The notes below the pieces were generated by a model. It was not told the origin of the DNA and searched no databases. It worked only from the letters and a program-made list of their open reading frames with translations. The position numbers and the translations under genes were made by a program. DNA of 64,000 nucleotides from Chryseobacterium taiwanense (lineage in GTDB: Bacteria > Bacteroidota > Bacteroidia > Flavobacteriales > Weeksellaceae), in assembly GCF_000813825.1 (NCBI RefSeq), contig NZ_JWTA01000010.1, forward strand, positions 62,001 through 126,000, written 5' to 3'. This document shows positions 56,113-64,000 of this stretch, one piece after another (position 1 is the first letter of the stretch; each line of letters opens with the position of its first letter).

Positions 56113-56994
56113 ATGAAACAAAGAACACCGGTTGTTGTAAACATTTTAATAATAATTGGACTTCTAATAGTTTTTTATTATTTGTTTGTACAAAGCTACT
56201 CGTTTTTAACGTCTCCTTATTTCTGGGGAACTGTAGTCATAAGTGCAATCTTGGCTTACATTCACAGTGCAATTGGAGATTTAATTGAAAATAATAAATT
56301 CAAAAAGCTATCTGATGAAGAAAAAGCAGCATACTTAGCAGAAAAGAAAGTTCCTTTCTTAAAAAGAATGTATGATGCAGCTTTCAAAAAGCAATCTGAT
56401 ACAGAAGAAAAAGATATCCTTATTGACCATGGTTTCGACGGAATTATGGAGTTGGATAACCAATTACCAAAATGGTGGGTAGGTTTATTCTATTTTGGGA
56501 CTGCTTTTTGTATTGTATATGTTGCAGCATTCTCTTTCACAGATTTCGCTCACCCGTTAAGCGAATATGAAAAAGAATATAAAGAGCAATTGGCAAGCAT
56601 TGCAGAATATGAAGCAAGCCAACCTCCTGTAACAATTGAAACAGCTAAATATTCAGCTGATAACATTGCAGAAGGTAAAGAATTATTTAAAACAAACTGT
56701 GCGTCTTGTCACAAAGAAGATGGTAGTGGTGGTATCGGACCAAACTTGACCGATAACTTCTGGATCAACCAGCCGGAGAAAACATTATTCAAAAACGTTT
56801 TCCATATGGACTGGAATGGTTCTCCTACAAACCCAGCGATGAGACCATTCGGGAAAAACGGAGAAGTTTCTGGTGCTGAAATTGAGAAGATTGCAGCGTA
56901 TGTATATCACATCAACCAAGAACAACCTCCAGTGACACCAGCTCAAGGTGGTGCAGCTCCTCAGGGAACAGAAGCACATTGGGAAAAAGAATAA
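56113..56994 (+). CDS. ccoP: cbb3 oxidase subunit III CcoP, monohaem form
   Basis: 293 residues. Two N-terminal membrane segments, the CcoP N-terminal signature DNQLPKWWVGLFYFGTAF (about residue 115-135) and a periplasmic cytochrome c domain with a single CxxCH (NCASCHKEDGSGGIGPNL) and a distal Met in NPAMRPFGKNG. Typical proteobacterial CcoP carries two haem c groups; here only one motif exists. C-terminal tail is Pro/Gly/Gln-rich. Confidence 0.94.
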   Translation: MKQRTPVVVNILIIIGLLIVFYYLFVQSYSFLTSPYFWGTVVISAILAYIHSAIGDLIENNKFKKLSDEEKAAYLAEKKVPFLKRMYDAAFKKQSDTEEKDILIDHGFDGIMELDNQLPKWWVGLFYFGTAFCIVYVAAFSFTDFAHPLSEYEKEYKEQLASIAEYEASQPPVTIETAKYSADNIAEGKELFKTNCASCHKEDGSGGIGPNLTDNFWINQPEKTLFKNVFHMDWNGSPTNPAMRPFGKNGEVSGAEIEKIAAYVYHINQEQPPVTPAQGGAAPQGTEAHWEKE

Positions 56995-57020
56995 TTTTTT
57001 TTTAAAATTAAAACATATGA

Positions 57021-57068
57021 AAAAACATAATTGGTTATTAGAATAAAATAGTAACGAATTATGTTTTT
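57021..57068 (+). terminator. Hairpin between ccoP and ccoG
   Basis: AAAAACATAATT at 57021-57032 and its complement at 57057-57068, extended by four more pairs after one mismatch, followed by a T-rich tract and then the ccoG ATG 23 bp later. It could be an intra-operon attenuator that lowers expression of assembly genes relative to oxidase subunits. Confidence 0.55.
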
Positions 57069-57090
57069 CTTTTTTTAAACATATTACAAA

Positions 57091-58545
57091 ATGTCAGATA
57101 TAGAAGAAATAGAAGCAAGAGGCGGACAAGGACAGGTACTTGATCCCGAAACTTACAGAGACTCTATTGGCACAATGGAACAGTCGGGAAAAAGAAAATG
57201 GGTTTTCCCGAGAAAACCAAAAGGTAAGTATACCAACTATAGAAATATAGTAAGTTATATTTTACTTGTTATTTATTTTGCATTACCATTTATAAAGATT
57301 AATGGAAATCCTTTGATCTTATTTAACGTTATTGATAGAGAGTTCTTCATTTTTGGACAACCCTTCTATCCTCAAGACTTTTTCATCCTTACTTTAGGAG
57401 CCATTACTTCTCTTATTTTTATTATTGTATTTACGATTGCATTCGGAAGAATTTTCTGCGGGTGGATATGCCCTCAGACAATTTTTATGGAATCGATATT
57501 TCGTAAAATAGATTACCTTATTGAAGGAGACAGAAATAAGCAGATGAAACTGGACCGACAGGAGTGGAATAGTGAAAAGATCTGGAAGAGAAGTTTGAAA
57601 TGGACTATTTTCATTATTATTTCCCTCATCATTACCCATTTCATGTTCATGTATATTGTAGGGTATAAGGAAGTATTCAATATTGTATCGCAAGGGCCGT
57701 TTGCTAATCCTACCAATTTTATGGTAATGATTCTGTTTACTGCAGCTTTCTATTTTGTTTTTGCTTGGTTTAGAGAACAGGTTTGTACATTGGTTTGCCC
57801 TTACGGAAGACTTCAAGGGGTATTAATCGATAAAGATACCATCAATGTATTTTACGATTTTAAACGTGGAGAGGGAAGATCGAAATGGAGAAAAGGGGAA
57901 GACAGAAAAGCTGTAGGAAAAGGAGACTGTATAGATTGCCATCAATGTGTGGTAGTTTGTCCTACAGGTATTGACATCAGAGACGGACAACAGTTGGAAT
58001 GTATCAACTGTACTGCATGTATTGATGCTTGTGACGAAGTCATGGAAAAAGTAGGGCTACCGAAAGGATTGATCAGATATGCTTCCGAAAACGAAATTGA
58101 AAAAGAAACTCCATTTAAGTTTACAGGAAGAATGAAAGGTTTTGCCATTCTTCTTTTAGCATTGGTAGGGTTCCTAGGTTATCTGTTATCCAGCCGTGGA
58201 GAAATGGAAGCTAAATTCATAAAACCTGCGGGAAGTACATTCTTTGTAAGAGACGGCAAAATTACCAATACCTACAATTATACATTCTTAAATAAAACGA
58301 ATGATAAAAAAGTAGTAACTATAAAAGTAATCGAGCCAAAACACGGAGAAATTATTTACAGTGCTTCCAGCAAAATTACAGTAGAAAGAGATAAGATCAC
58401 AAAAGGGACTATCAATATTAGCTTCCCTGAAAACGAAATGAAATTATCGAAACAAAATATTACTATAGGCGTTTATGATATGAAAGGTAAGCTTGTTGAT
58501 TCTTACCAGACATATTTTGAAGGACCTTTTAAATTACAATTTTAA
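57091..58545 (+). CDS. ccoG: cbb3 oxidase assembly protein CcoG
   Basis: 484 residues. Several membrane helices with the NapH/CcoG motif CGWICPQTIFMESIFRKIDY, a second CxxxCP (CTLVCPYGRLQG), a ferredoxin-like pair of clusters (CIDCHQCVVVCPTGIDIRDG, CINCTACIDACD) and a C-terminal Ig-like domain. CcoG is a copper-reductase-type factor for copper delivery to cbb3 oxidase. Followed 8 bp later by ccoH. Confidence 0.96.
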   Translation: MSDIEEIEARGGQGQVLDPETYRDSIGTMEQSGKRKWVFPRKPKGKYTNYRNIVSYILLVIYFALPFIKINGNPLILFNVIDREFFIFGQPFYPQDFFILTLGAITSLIFIIVFTIAFGRIFCGWICPQTIFMESIFRKIDYLIEGDRNKQMKLDRQEWNSEKIWKRSLKWTIFIIISLIITHFMFMYIVGYKEVFNIVSQGPFANPTNFMVMILFTAAFYFVFAWFREQVCTLVCPYGRLQGVLIDKDTINVFYDFKRGEGRSKWRKGEDRKAVGKGDCIDCHQCVVVCPTGIDIRDGQQLECINCTACIDACDEVMEKVGLPKGLIRYASENEIEKETPFKFTGRMKGFAILLLALVGFLGYLLSSRGEMEAKFIKPAGSTFFVRDGKITNTYNYTFLNKTNDKKVVTIKVIEPKHGEIIYSASSKITVERDKITKGTINISFPENEMKLSKQNITIGVYDMKGKLVDSYQTYFEGPFKLQF

Positions 58546-58553
58546 TTTTTAGT

Positions 58554-59006
58554 ATGAAAAACTTTAGTTGGGGACACGGTATTGTAATTGCACTGGCTGC
58601 ATTCATTATTTTTATTCTGTCAATGATGTTTCTTTTCACAAACGGACAGAAAAATTCTGAAATGGTAACGGATAATTATTATGAAGAAGAGCTGAAATAC
58701 CAAGATGTAATTGATGCTAAAAAAAGAGCCGATGATTTGCAGGAAAAACCTGTATACAAACAAGATAAATCCGGAATTGTAATTTCTTTTCCTAAAGATT
58801 ACGACAATTCCAACACTACGGTAAAATTTGTTTTAAACAGAACCGACGACCAGAATTTAGATATACACAGAACTGTACAGCTTGATGCCAATAAATCTTT
58901 TACCATTCCTACTCAGGTTTTAAAACTGGGAAATTATACGTTGAGATTGACTTGGACCAGAGACAAAACAGATTACAGAATGGACTATGATGTGATATGG
59001 AAATAG
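58554..59006 (+). CDS. ccoH: FixH/CcoH-family assembly protein
   Basis: 150 residues with one N-terminal membrane helix (WGHGIVIALAAFIIFILSMM) and the FixH signature NYYEEELKYQDVIDAKKRAD, followed by a periplasmic beta domain. Needed for cbb3 assembly together with CcoI. Overlaps the next gene by 10 bp. Confidence 0.93.
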   Translation: MKNFSWGHGIVIALAAFIIFILSMMFLFTNGQKNSEMVTDNYYEEELKYQDVIDAKKRADDLQEKPVYKQDKSGIVISFPKDYDNSNTTVKFVLNRTDDQNLDIHRTVQLDANKSFTIPTQVLKLGNYTLRLTWTRDKTDYRMDYDVIWK

Positions 59007-59764
59007 CACTTATTGTATCGGCAATCGGTTTAGGCTTTGCATCCGGATTTCACTGTATCGGAATGTGCGGCCCTATTGCTTTGTCGATGGGATTAACTAA
59101 AAAGCAGGCTACCAATTATTACCTTCAAAATCTGACGTACCAGTTCGGAAGAATATTTACTTATTCCCTTTTGGGCGCGATCTTAGGAATTATTGGAGAA
59201 GGTTTTGAAATGGCGGGTTTTCAAAAATACTTGACCATTTTAGTGGGAGTTCTGCTGATTATTATGGCCTTATTTTCTTTTGGAGGAAAAGATTTTGCTT
59301 CAAAGATTCCTTTCTTTTCTAAATTTTTATTTTCTGTAAAATCGAATTTAGGAAAACTTCTTCAGAAGGCAGATTACCGCTCCAGATTTACAACAGGTAT
59401 TCTCAATGGGTTTTTACCTTGCGGAATGGTGTATATGGCATTAACGGCTAGTTTAGCAAGCGGAGGAATATGGCAGGGAGCTTTATATATGTCTTTATTC
59501 GGATTGGGAACCCTCCCTTTTATGTTTGCAATTGTTTTGGTAGGAAATCTCATGAATCAGGCTTTTAGAGTAAAAGTTTTAAAAGTCATTCCTGTCGTAA
59601 TGATTGTCTTAGGAGGATTATTCATTCTTCGTGGTTTGGAGCTCGGAATTCCTTACATCTCTCCTCCTGCGGATGCAATGTCTGTTTCTAAAGATAATCA
59701 GGGAGATTGTCATTTACCCGGAGATCACAGTACCCATAATCACAACAACACAAATTGTCATTAA
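58997..59764 (+). CDS. SafE/UreH-type membrane transporter in cco operon
   Basis: 255 residues with about six membrane helices in the sulfite-exporter TauE/SafE (DsbD/UreH transmembrane) family. Putative metal-binding cysteines lie in helix 1 (GFHCIGMCGPIALSMG) and helix 4 (NGFLPCGMVYMALTA). The C-terminal 20 residues are very rich in His/Cys/Asp/Asn (GDCHLPGDHSTHNHNNTNCH). The location in the cbb3 operon and the tail suggest copper or other metal handling for the oxidase rather than sulfite export. Confidence 0.85.
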   Translation: MEIALIVSAIGLGFASGFHCIGMCGPIALSMGLTKKQATNYYLQNLTYQFGRIFTYSLLGAILGIIGEGFEMAGFQKYLTILVGVLLIIMALFSFGGKDFASKIPFFSKFLFSVKSNLGKLLQKADYRSRFTTGILNGFLPCGMVYMALTASLASGGIWQGALYMSLFGLGTLPFMFAIVLVGNLMNQAFRVKVLKVIPVVMIVLGGLFILRGLELGIPYISPPADAMSVSKDNQGDCHLPGDHSTHNHNNTNCH

Positions 59765-59784
59765 TTTATAAATCAAATACACCT

Positions 59785-60564
59785 ATGAAAAAGATTTTAT
59801 TTTTACTTGTAATCAGCCTTTTTACCTTACAATCGTGTACGGTAAACTCGGAAATTGTTTATCACAAAGATGCAGCATCTACAGCATTAATGGATATTGA
59901 TATGAAAGAAGCCATGACCATGTTCAAATCATTGATGCCGGATTCTGTAAAAAATGATAAAAAAGAACTTGCCGAATTGGAAAAGCTACCAAGAACATGG
60001 ACTAGTCTTTATGAAATGGAAAAGAAAGAGGGCAAACTAAAAACAACCAACCCCGATTCTATCAAAATCATGAAAAAGGTATTCATGAAATCTAATTTTG
60101 ATAAAGATGAGCTATCCGGTTTCTCTATGAAGATGGATCATTTTACAAAAGCAGATTACAATACCATCAGCAATATGTCTAAAAAAGACAAGCTTCCTGT
60201 TGATCAGATGGCATTAAATATGTGGGATGGCAAAACACTTACCATAGATACAGAAAATTTGAATATTAACGGTTTTAAAGATATTCTTTCAGGTAAAGAT
60301 CTTCCAGGAGGAGAAAGCCTTGATTTGGATGATCCTGCCGATAATAATCAATCAGCGTTATCTCTGATGAAAATGATGCTGAAAAAAATGAGTACAACTT
60401 TAAAGTTTGAAAATAAAATAAAGTCCATCTCCGGAAAACATGACTGGATTACCAAAGTAGATGATCACACCATAAGAGTGGATTACAATTTGGATGAAAT
60501 GTTCGGAGATTCCAAAAAACAGCTTACAAATTCAGATAAGAAAATAGTTATTGTCACTGAATAA
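59785..60564 (+). CDS. Hypothetical lipoprotein at end of cco operon
   Basis: 259 residues from ATG 59785; an upstream start at 59755 overlaps the preceding gene and precedes the signal. Lipobox LFTLQSCTVNS (Cys18). The body is helical and charged, rich in Lys/Met/Asp (MKMDHFTKADYNTISNMSKK), with no recognised domain. It starts 20 bp after the transporter gene and ends at a terminator, so it likely belongs to the oxidase transcript. Function unknown. Confidence 0.72.
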   Translation: MKKILFLLVISLFTLQSCTVNSEIVYHKDAASTALMDIDMKEAMTMFKSLMPDSVKNDKKELAELEKLPRTWTSLYEMEKKEGKLKTTNPDSIKIMKKVFMKSNFDKDELSGFSMKMDHFTKADYNTISNMSKKDKLPVDQMALNMWDGKTLTIDTENLNINGFKDILSGKDLPGGESLDLDDPADNNQSALSLMKMMLKKMSTTLKFENKIKSISGKHDWITKVDDHTIRVDYNLDEMFGDSKKQLTNSDKKIVIVTE

Positions 60565-60569
60565 AAAAC

Positions 60570-60597
60570 AAACCCACCAGAGAATTCCGGTGGGTTT
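60570..60597. terminator. Bidirectional terminator, cco operon / serS
   Basis: AAACCCACC / GGTGGGTTT, a 9-bp stem with a 10-nt loop and flanking T-runs, between convergent genes ending at 60564 and 60618. Confidence 0.85.
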
Positions 60598-60617
60598 TTA
60601 TATAAAATATAGTATGA

Positions 60618-61886
60618 TTAGTTAATCAAATCGAATCTTGCATATTCAGCAATCTTCTTAGGAAGTTTAATTCCTTCCGCAGTCTGGTTATTCTCAAGCA
60701 ATGCAGCCATAATTCTTGGTAAAGCCATTGCAGAACCGTTTAAGGTATGAACTAACTGAGATTTACCATCCGCTTTATAACGGCATTTCAATCGGTTTGC
60801 CTGGAAAGTTTCAAAATTGGAAACAGAACTTACTTCCAACCACATTTCTTGAGCTGCACTCCATACTTCAAAATCGTATGTCATGGCAGAAGCAAAACCT
60901 GTATCTCCTCCACAAAGTCTTAATACTCTGTAAGGAAGCTCAAGATCTGTTAAAATCTCTTTGATATGCTCTACCATTTCTTCCAGAACAGCATAAGAAT
61001 TCTCCGGTTTTTCAATTCTTACGATTTCCACCTTTTCAAACTGGTGAAGACGGTTTAACCCTCTTACGTGAGCTCCGTAGCTACCTGCTTCTCTTCTGTA
61101 ACACTGAGAGAATGCTGTATTTTTGATCGGAAGGTCTTTCTCTTCCAATAAAACATCACGGTATAAATTCGTTACAGGAACTTCTGCTGTAGGGATTAAA
61201 TATAAATCATCAGCTCCAACGTGATACATCTGACCTTCTTTATCCGGCAACTGCCCCGTTCCATATCCTGAAGCTTCATTCACAACGTGAGGAGGATTTA
61301 CTTCCATATATCCTTTTTCAACATTCTTATCTAAAAAATACTGAACCAAAGCTCTCTGCAATCTCGCTCCTTTTCCTAAATATACAGGAAAACCAGCTCC
61401 GGCAATTTTAACTCCCAATTCAAAATCGATAAGGTTGTATTTTTTTGCAAGCTCCCAGTGAGGAATTGCTCCCTCTCCTAATCCTTCCACATCATGGGAC
61501 TGATAAATAGTTTCATTATCATCTGCAGAAGCACCATTCTTCACCAATTCATTCGGAATGTTCGGAAGCTGATACAAAATATCCAGCAAAGCTTTTTCTT
61601 TTACATCCAATTGAGATTTCAATTCCGACGTCGACTCTTTGTATTGTGCTGTTTTAGATTTTGCGGATTCAGCTTCTTCTTTTTTCCCTTCTTTCATCAA
61701 TATTCCGATTTCTTTGGAGATTTTGTTGATTTCGGAAAGCTGGGAATCTAGTTCAAACTGAATTTTTTTTCTTTCTTCGTCAGTAGCAATAGCCTCGTCT
61801 ACCAACTCAAGATTCTTGAATTGTCTTTTTTTAAGACCTTCTAAAACGCGTTCCTTATTGTCGCGCAAAAAATTGACTTGTAACAT
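60618..61886 (-). CDS. serS: Seryl-tRNA synthetase
   Basis: 422 residues, class II synthetase. N-terminal coiled-coil arm (about residues 25-105; KKIQFELDSQLSEINKISKE...), motif 2 FSQCYRREAGSYGAHVRGL and motif 3 NGSAMALPRIMAALLENNQT are intact. Charges tRNA-Ser and tRNA-Sec. Stands alone. Confidence 0.98.
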   Translation of the reverse strand: MLQVNFLRDNKERVLEGLKKRQFKNLELVDEAIATDEERKKIQFELDSQLSEINKISKEIGILMKEGKKEEAESAKSKTAQYKESTSELKSQLDVKEKALLDILYQLPNIPNELVKNGASADDNETIYQSHDVEGLGEGAIPHWELAKKYNLIDFELGVKIAGAGFPVYLGKGARLQRALVQYFLDKNVEKGYMEVNPPHVVNEASGYGTGQLPDKEGQMYHVGADDLYLIPTAEVPVTNLYRDVLLEEKDLPIKNTAFSQCYRREAGSYGAHVRGLNRLHQFEKVEIVRIEKPENSYAVLEEMVEHIKEILTDLELPYRVLRLCGGDTGFASAMTYDFEVWSAAQEMWLEVSSVSNFETFQANRLKCRYKADGKSQLVHTLNGSAMALPRIMAALLENNQTAEGIKLPKKIAEYARFDLIN

Positions 61887-61982
61887 AAAAGTTTAAAGTT
61901 TAAGGTTCAATAGTAGATACATTAAATCTGAAAATCATTGGTTTCAAACTTAAAACATTGAACAGTTTATGCAAATTTAAGA

Positions 61983-62489
61983 TTATTTTATGATTGTAAC
62001 CTCATTCGGTTCATTAGGTGTCTTCGAGAATTTCAAAACTTTATTGTAATACACTTTCGAAACCTCAAAAACGGAAGGATTCACTCTGTAGTAGATTTCC
62101 AATGTATCAATATCTACAGGAGCTGTTGTTGTCTCCGATGTTTTTTTAGTCAGAGAAACCTGTATTTCCGATCGATAAATTTTATTTTCAGGATCACTGT
62201 CATCATAAAGAACCCTTGTTGCTCCTGCTGTATATTCAGCATAATAGGTAGAATCAGCAAGCATTTTACGACTAAAACTTACCGTGGCAACATCAGTATC
62301 TGCCAATTCATCATTCCATGAAACACCCGTATAAGAACCCACTTTAGTAGGATTTAATAAATCTTTCCCTGAAGAATCTTTTATATACAGATTAAAAATC
62401 TGATCGATTTTCTGTAAAGAATCATCGTCACTTCCACAGCTTAGAAGTGTTAACAAACCAATTAGCATTCCCCAAAAAGATTTCTTCAT
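61983..62489 (-). CDS. Hypothetical lipoprotein
   Basis: 168 residues. Lipobox GLLTLLSCGSDDD (Cys18, followed by acidic residues as in Bacteroidota surface-lipoprotein signals). The mature protein is beta-rich (IFNLYIKDSSGKDLLNPTKV, TLEIYYRVNPSVFEVSKVYY). No recognised family. 33 bp after asnB on the same strand. Confidence 0.75.
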   Translation of the reverse strand: MKKSFWGMLIGLLTLLSCGSDDDSLQKIDQIFNLYIKDSSGKDLLNPTKVGSYTGVSWNDELADTDVATVSFSRKMLADSTYYAEYTAGATRVLYDDSDPENKIYRSEIQVSLTKKTSETTTAPVDIDTLEIYYRVNPSVFEVSKVYYNKVLKFSKTPNEPNEVTIIK

Positions 62490-62522
62490 CCCACAAAGGT
62501 AAAATATTAATTTTTAGTCTCC

Positions 62523-64000
62523 TTACAGATTTTCAAAATATTTCTGATACCACAATTCAAAGGAGACAAGTTGCCAGATTTTAACGCAATCATAAACATC
62601 GTTCTGATTTTGCCACCATTCATCGATAATATGAGCATTGAAAAAATTTCTTTTTTTAAGGCTTGATAAATTATCTTCAATAAAATTCCTTACCTTATTT
62701 TCGTTTGTAATGAAATCATGCAGAGGAAATGAAAAACCTCTTTTCGGCATCTTTAAAATCTCTTCCGGAAGATATTTTTCAGCAACTTTTCTTAATAAGG
62801 GTTTATTCTGAACACCATTATATCTAATAATTTCAGGTAGGGAAGACACAAAATCAATCAATTCGTTGCTTAAATACGGATAACGGAATTCAACTCCATA
62901 TTTCATCGCACTTAAATCATCTCTGAAAACATGATGTGACGAAAGCGAGTATTTCATATCGTATTCAAAATAGCCCTTATAATCTCTAGTTTCTTGTAAA
63001 TGATATTGCTGAAGATCTGAATTAATATTTTGAAAAACGGCAGTTGTAAAAACCGATTTTGCTTCAGCTGGTTTCATTCCCACCTGACTTTGCCTAAAGA
63101 AATCAAACATGCTATCCTGAGAAAAATAATTTTTGACTTTTTTTGAAAACTGATCCTGTGTAACAATAAAATTCCTTACAAAATTGAAATTCCTAAGAAA
63201 AAGCCATTTATTCAGTTTTAAAGAATGAGAATAGCCTGCAAAAAGTTCATCGGCTCCATTTCCGCTCAGAACAACTTTAAACCCTAAGTTTCTCGCATAT
63301 TCTGCTGCATTGGTCAACACCTCTAGACTGCTGTAAGGTTCTTCAAAATGCTGAATATTTTCCTTCAACTCTGCTAAAACTTCTTCATCACTCACATTTT
63401 TTATATGATGTGGAATTTCAAGAGTATTCGCCACTAAAGACGCATTTTTCACCTCTTCTTCAGAAAATTTATAGGAAATGGTAAAAGCATTAATATCTTC
63501 TTTAAAAGGTTTTGATTTGGCAGTAATCAAAGTAGAATCAATTCCTCCACTCATCATGCTTGCAACGGGAACATCAGCATGAAGCTGTTCAGAAACACTT
63601 TCAGCAAGTAAATGATCTATTTTTTCTACAGTATCCTGTTCTGAAATCGTTGAATTTGATTGTAAAGAGAGCTCCCAGAATTTTTCTTTAAAAATTTTCT
63701 GCGTCTTAAGATCAATACTCATCAAAGAACCGGGTTCCAGTGAAAAAATATGCTGAAAACAGGTTTCTGGAGCCAAGGTTGTCTGAAAAAGAAAATTGGT
63801 ATAAACTCCGTTCCAGTTGATCTCAGGTTTTACAAATTCATTTTTCAGGATTGCTTTGATCTCTGAAGCCCAAATCAATCCGTTTTCATTTGTACTGTAA
63901 AATAAAGGCTTTAGTCCTACTCTATCTCTGCCAAGAATAATTTTTTTCTGCTCCAGATCCACAATACAAATTGCAAACATCCCGTCAAGCTTTACAAACA
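62523..64000 (-). CDS. asnB: Asparagine synthetase B, N-terminus cut by window edge
   Basis: Glutamine-hydrolysing asparagine synthase. The frame runs off the right edge; codons before the ATG at 63980 read FVKLDG and continue the family sequence KLDGMFAICIVDLE, so that ATG is internal. Present are the end of the class-II glutaminase domain (GRDRVGLKPLFY) and the whole synthetase domain: ATP pyrophosphatase loop SMMSGGIDSTLIT, VVLSGNGADELFAGYSHS and MPKRGFSFPLHDF. Only about 90 residues of the glutaminase half are missing. The sequence type also occurs in exopolysaccharide and peptide loci, so the metabolic role depends on upstream genes not seen. Confidence 0.93.
   Translation of the reverse strand, partial: FVKLDGMFAICIVDLEQKKIILGRDRVGLKPLFYSTNENGLIWASEIKAILKNEFVKPEINWNGVYTNFLFQTTLAPETCFQHIFSLEPGSLMSIDLKTQKIFKEKFWELSLQSNSTISEQDTVEKIDHLLAESVSEQLHADVPVASMMSGGIDSTLITAKSKPFKEDINAFTISYKFSEEEVKNASLVANTLEIPHHIKNVSDEEVLAELKENIQHFEEPYSSLEVLTNAAEYARNLGFKVVLSGNGADELFAGYSHSLKLNKWLFLRNFNFVRNFIVTQDQFSKKVKNYFSQDSMFDFFRQSQVGMKPAEAKSVFTTAVFQNINSDLQQYHLQETRDYKGYFEYDMKYSLSSHHVFRDDLSAMKYGVEFRYPYLSNELIDFVSSLPEIIRYNGVQNKPLLRKVAEKYLPEEILKMPKRGFSFPLHDFITNENKVRNFIEDNLSSLKKRNFFNAHIIDEWWQNQNDVYDCVKIWQLVSFELWYQKYFENL

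Noticed and set aside
61905..61963. 7-bp inverted repeat GTTCAAT / ATTGAAC between serS and the lipoprotein gene
   Set aside because: Short arms 45 bp apart in AT-rich DNA; likely chance, and the flanking bases do not extend the symmetry.

Overview
The window is a continuous, AT-rich, gene-dense chromosomal segment that looks like a flavobacterium of the Chryseobacterium type (Bacteroidota, Weeksellaceae). The evidence is a fused cbb3 oxidase subunit CcoN-CcoO, two secreted proteins with type IX secretion C-terminal sorting domains, SusC/TonB-type outer-membrane receptors, a LytS/LytTR two-component pair, a mitochondrial-type aconitase beside AcnB, near absence of Shine-Dalgarno sequences, and several promoters fitting the Bacteroidota pattern TTG-N18-20-TAnnTTTG. 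I saw no tRNA, rRNA, CRISPR array, prophage or insertion sequence. The species assignment is inference.

Layout. 1-6054 (+): 3' part of ileS, a DksA-like protein, two small proteins, lspA, a SanA-like protein, an intergenic inverted-repeat element and trpS. 6109-10835 (-): YjjG-type phosphatase, a 44-residue small ORF, an ECF sigma factor, a predicted outer-membrane protein, metK behind a SAM-II-like riboswitch, and oxyR divergent from katA. 10967-15241 (+): katA, enoyl-CoA hydratase, dCMP deaminase, xerD, Nudix hydrolase. 15279-24901 (mostly -): haem-binding protein, Ig-like lipoprotein, serine hydrolase, 2-hydroxyacid dehydrogenase, thioesterase, HU-like membrane protein, a TPP-riboswitch-controlled TonB receptor and a WG-repeat protein. 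25254-33189: acnB and acnA on the + strand with a rhamnogalacturonan lyase on the opposite strand between them. 33243-38963: a LytS/LytTR pair divergent from two tandem DUF5694 secreted proteins and an outer-membrane barrel. 39024-45903 (-): a complete thiamin operon thiS-C-E2-D-E-G-H-F behind a TPP riboswitch. 46016-50818 (-): T9SS-sorted surface protein, RluA-type synthase, small membrane protein, panB, Crp/Fnr regulator. 50903-60564 (+): the cbb3 oxidase cluster ccoI-S-NO-Q-P-G-H plus a metal-transporter-like protein and a lipoprotein. 60618-64000 (-): serS, a lipoprotein and the 3' part of asnB.

How parts work together. Thiamin supply is handled by two TPP riboswitches, one on biosynthesis and one on an outer-membrane receptor that is therefore probably a thiamin or precursor importer. 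Peroxide defence is a compact oxyR/katA divergent pair with a 19-bp palindrome placed between the two promoters. Microaerobic respiration genes lie beside a divergent Crp/Fnr regulator. The least explained region is the two-component/DUF5694/outer-membrane-barrel locus (33243-38963), which is my best candidate for an undescribed system.
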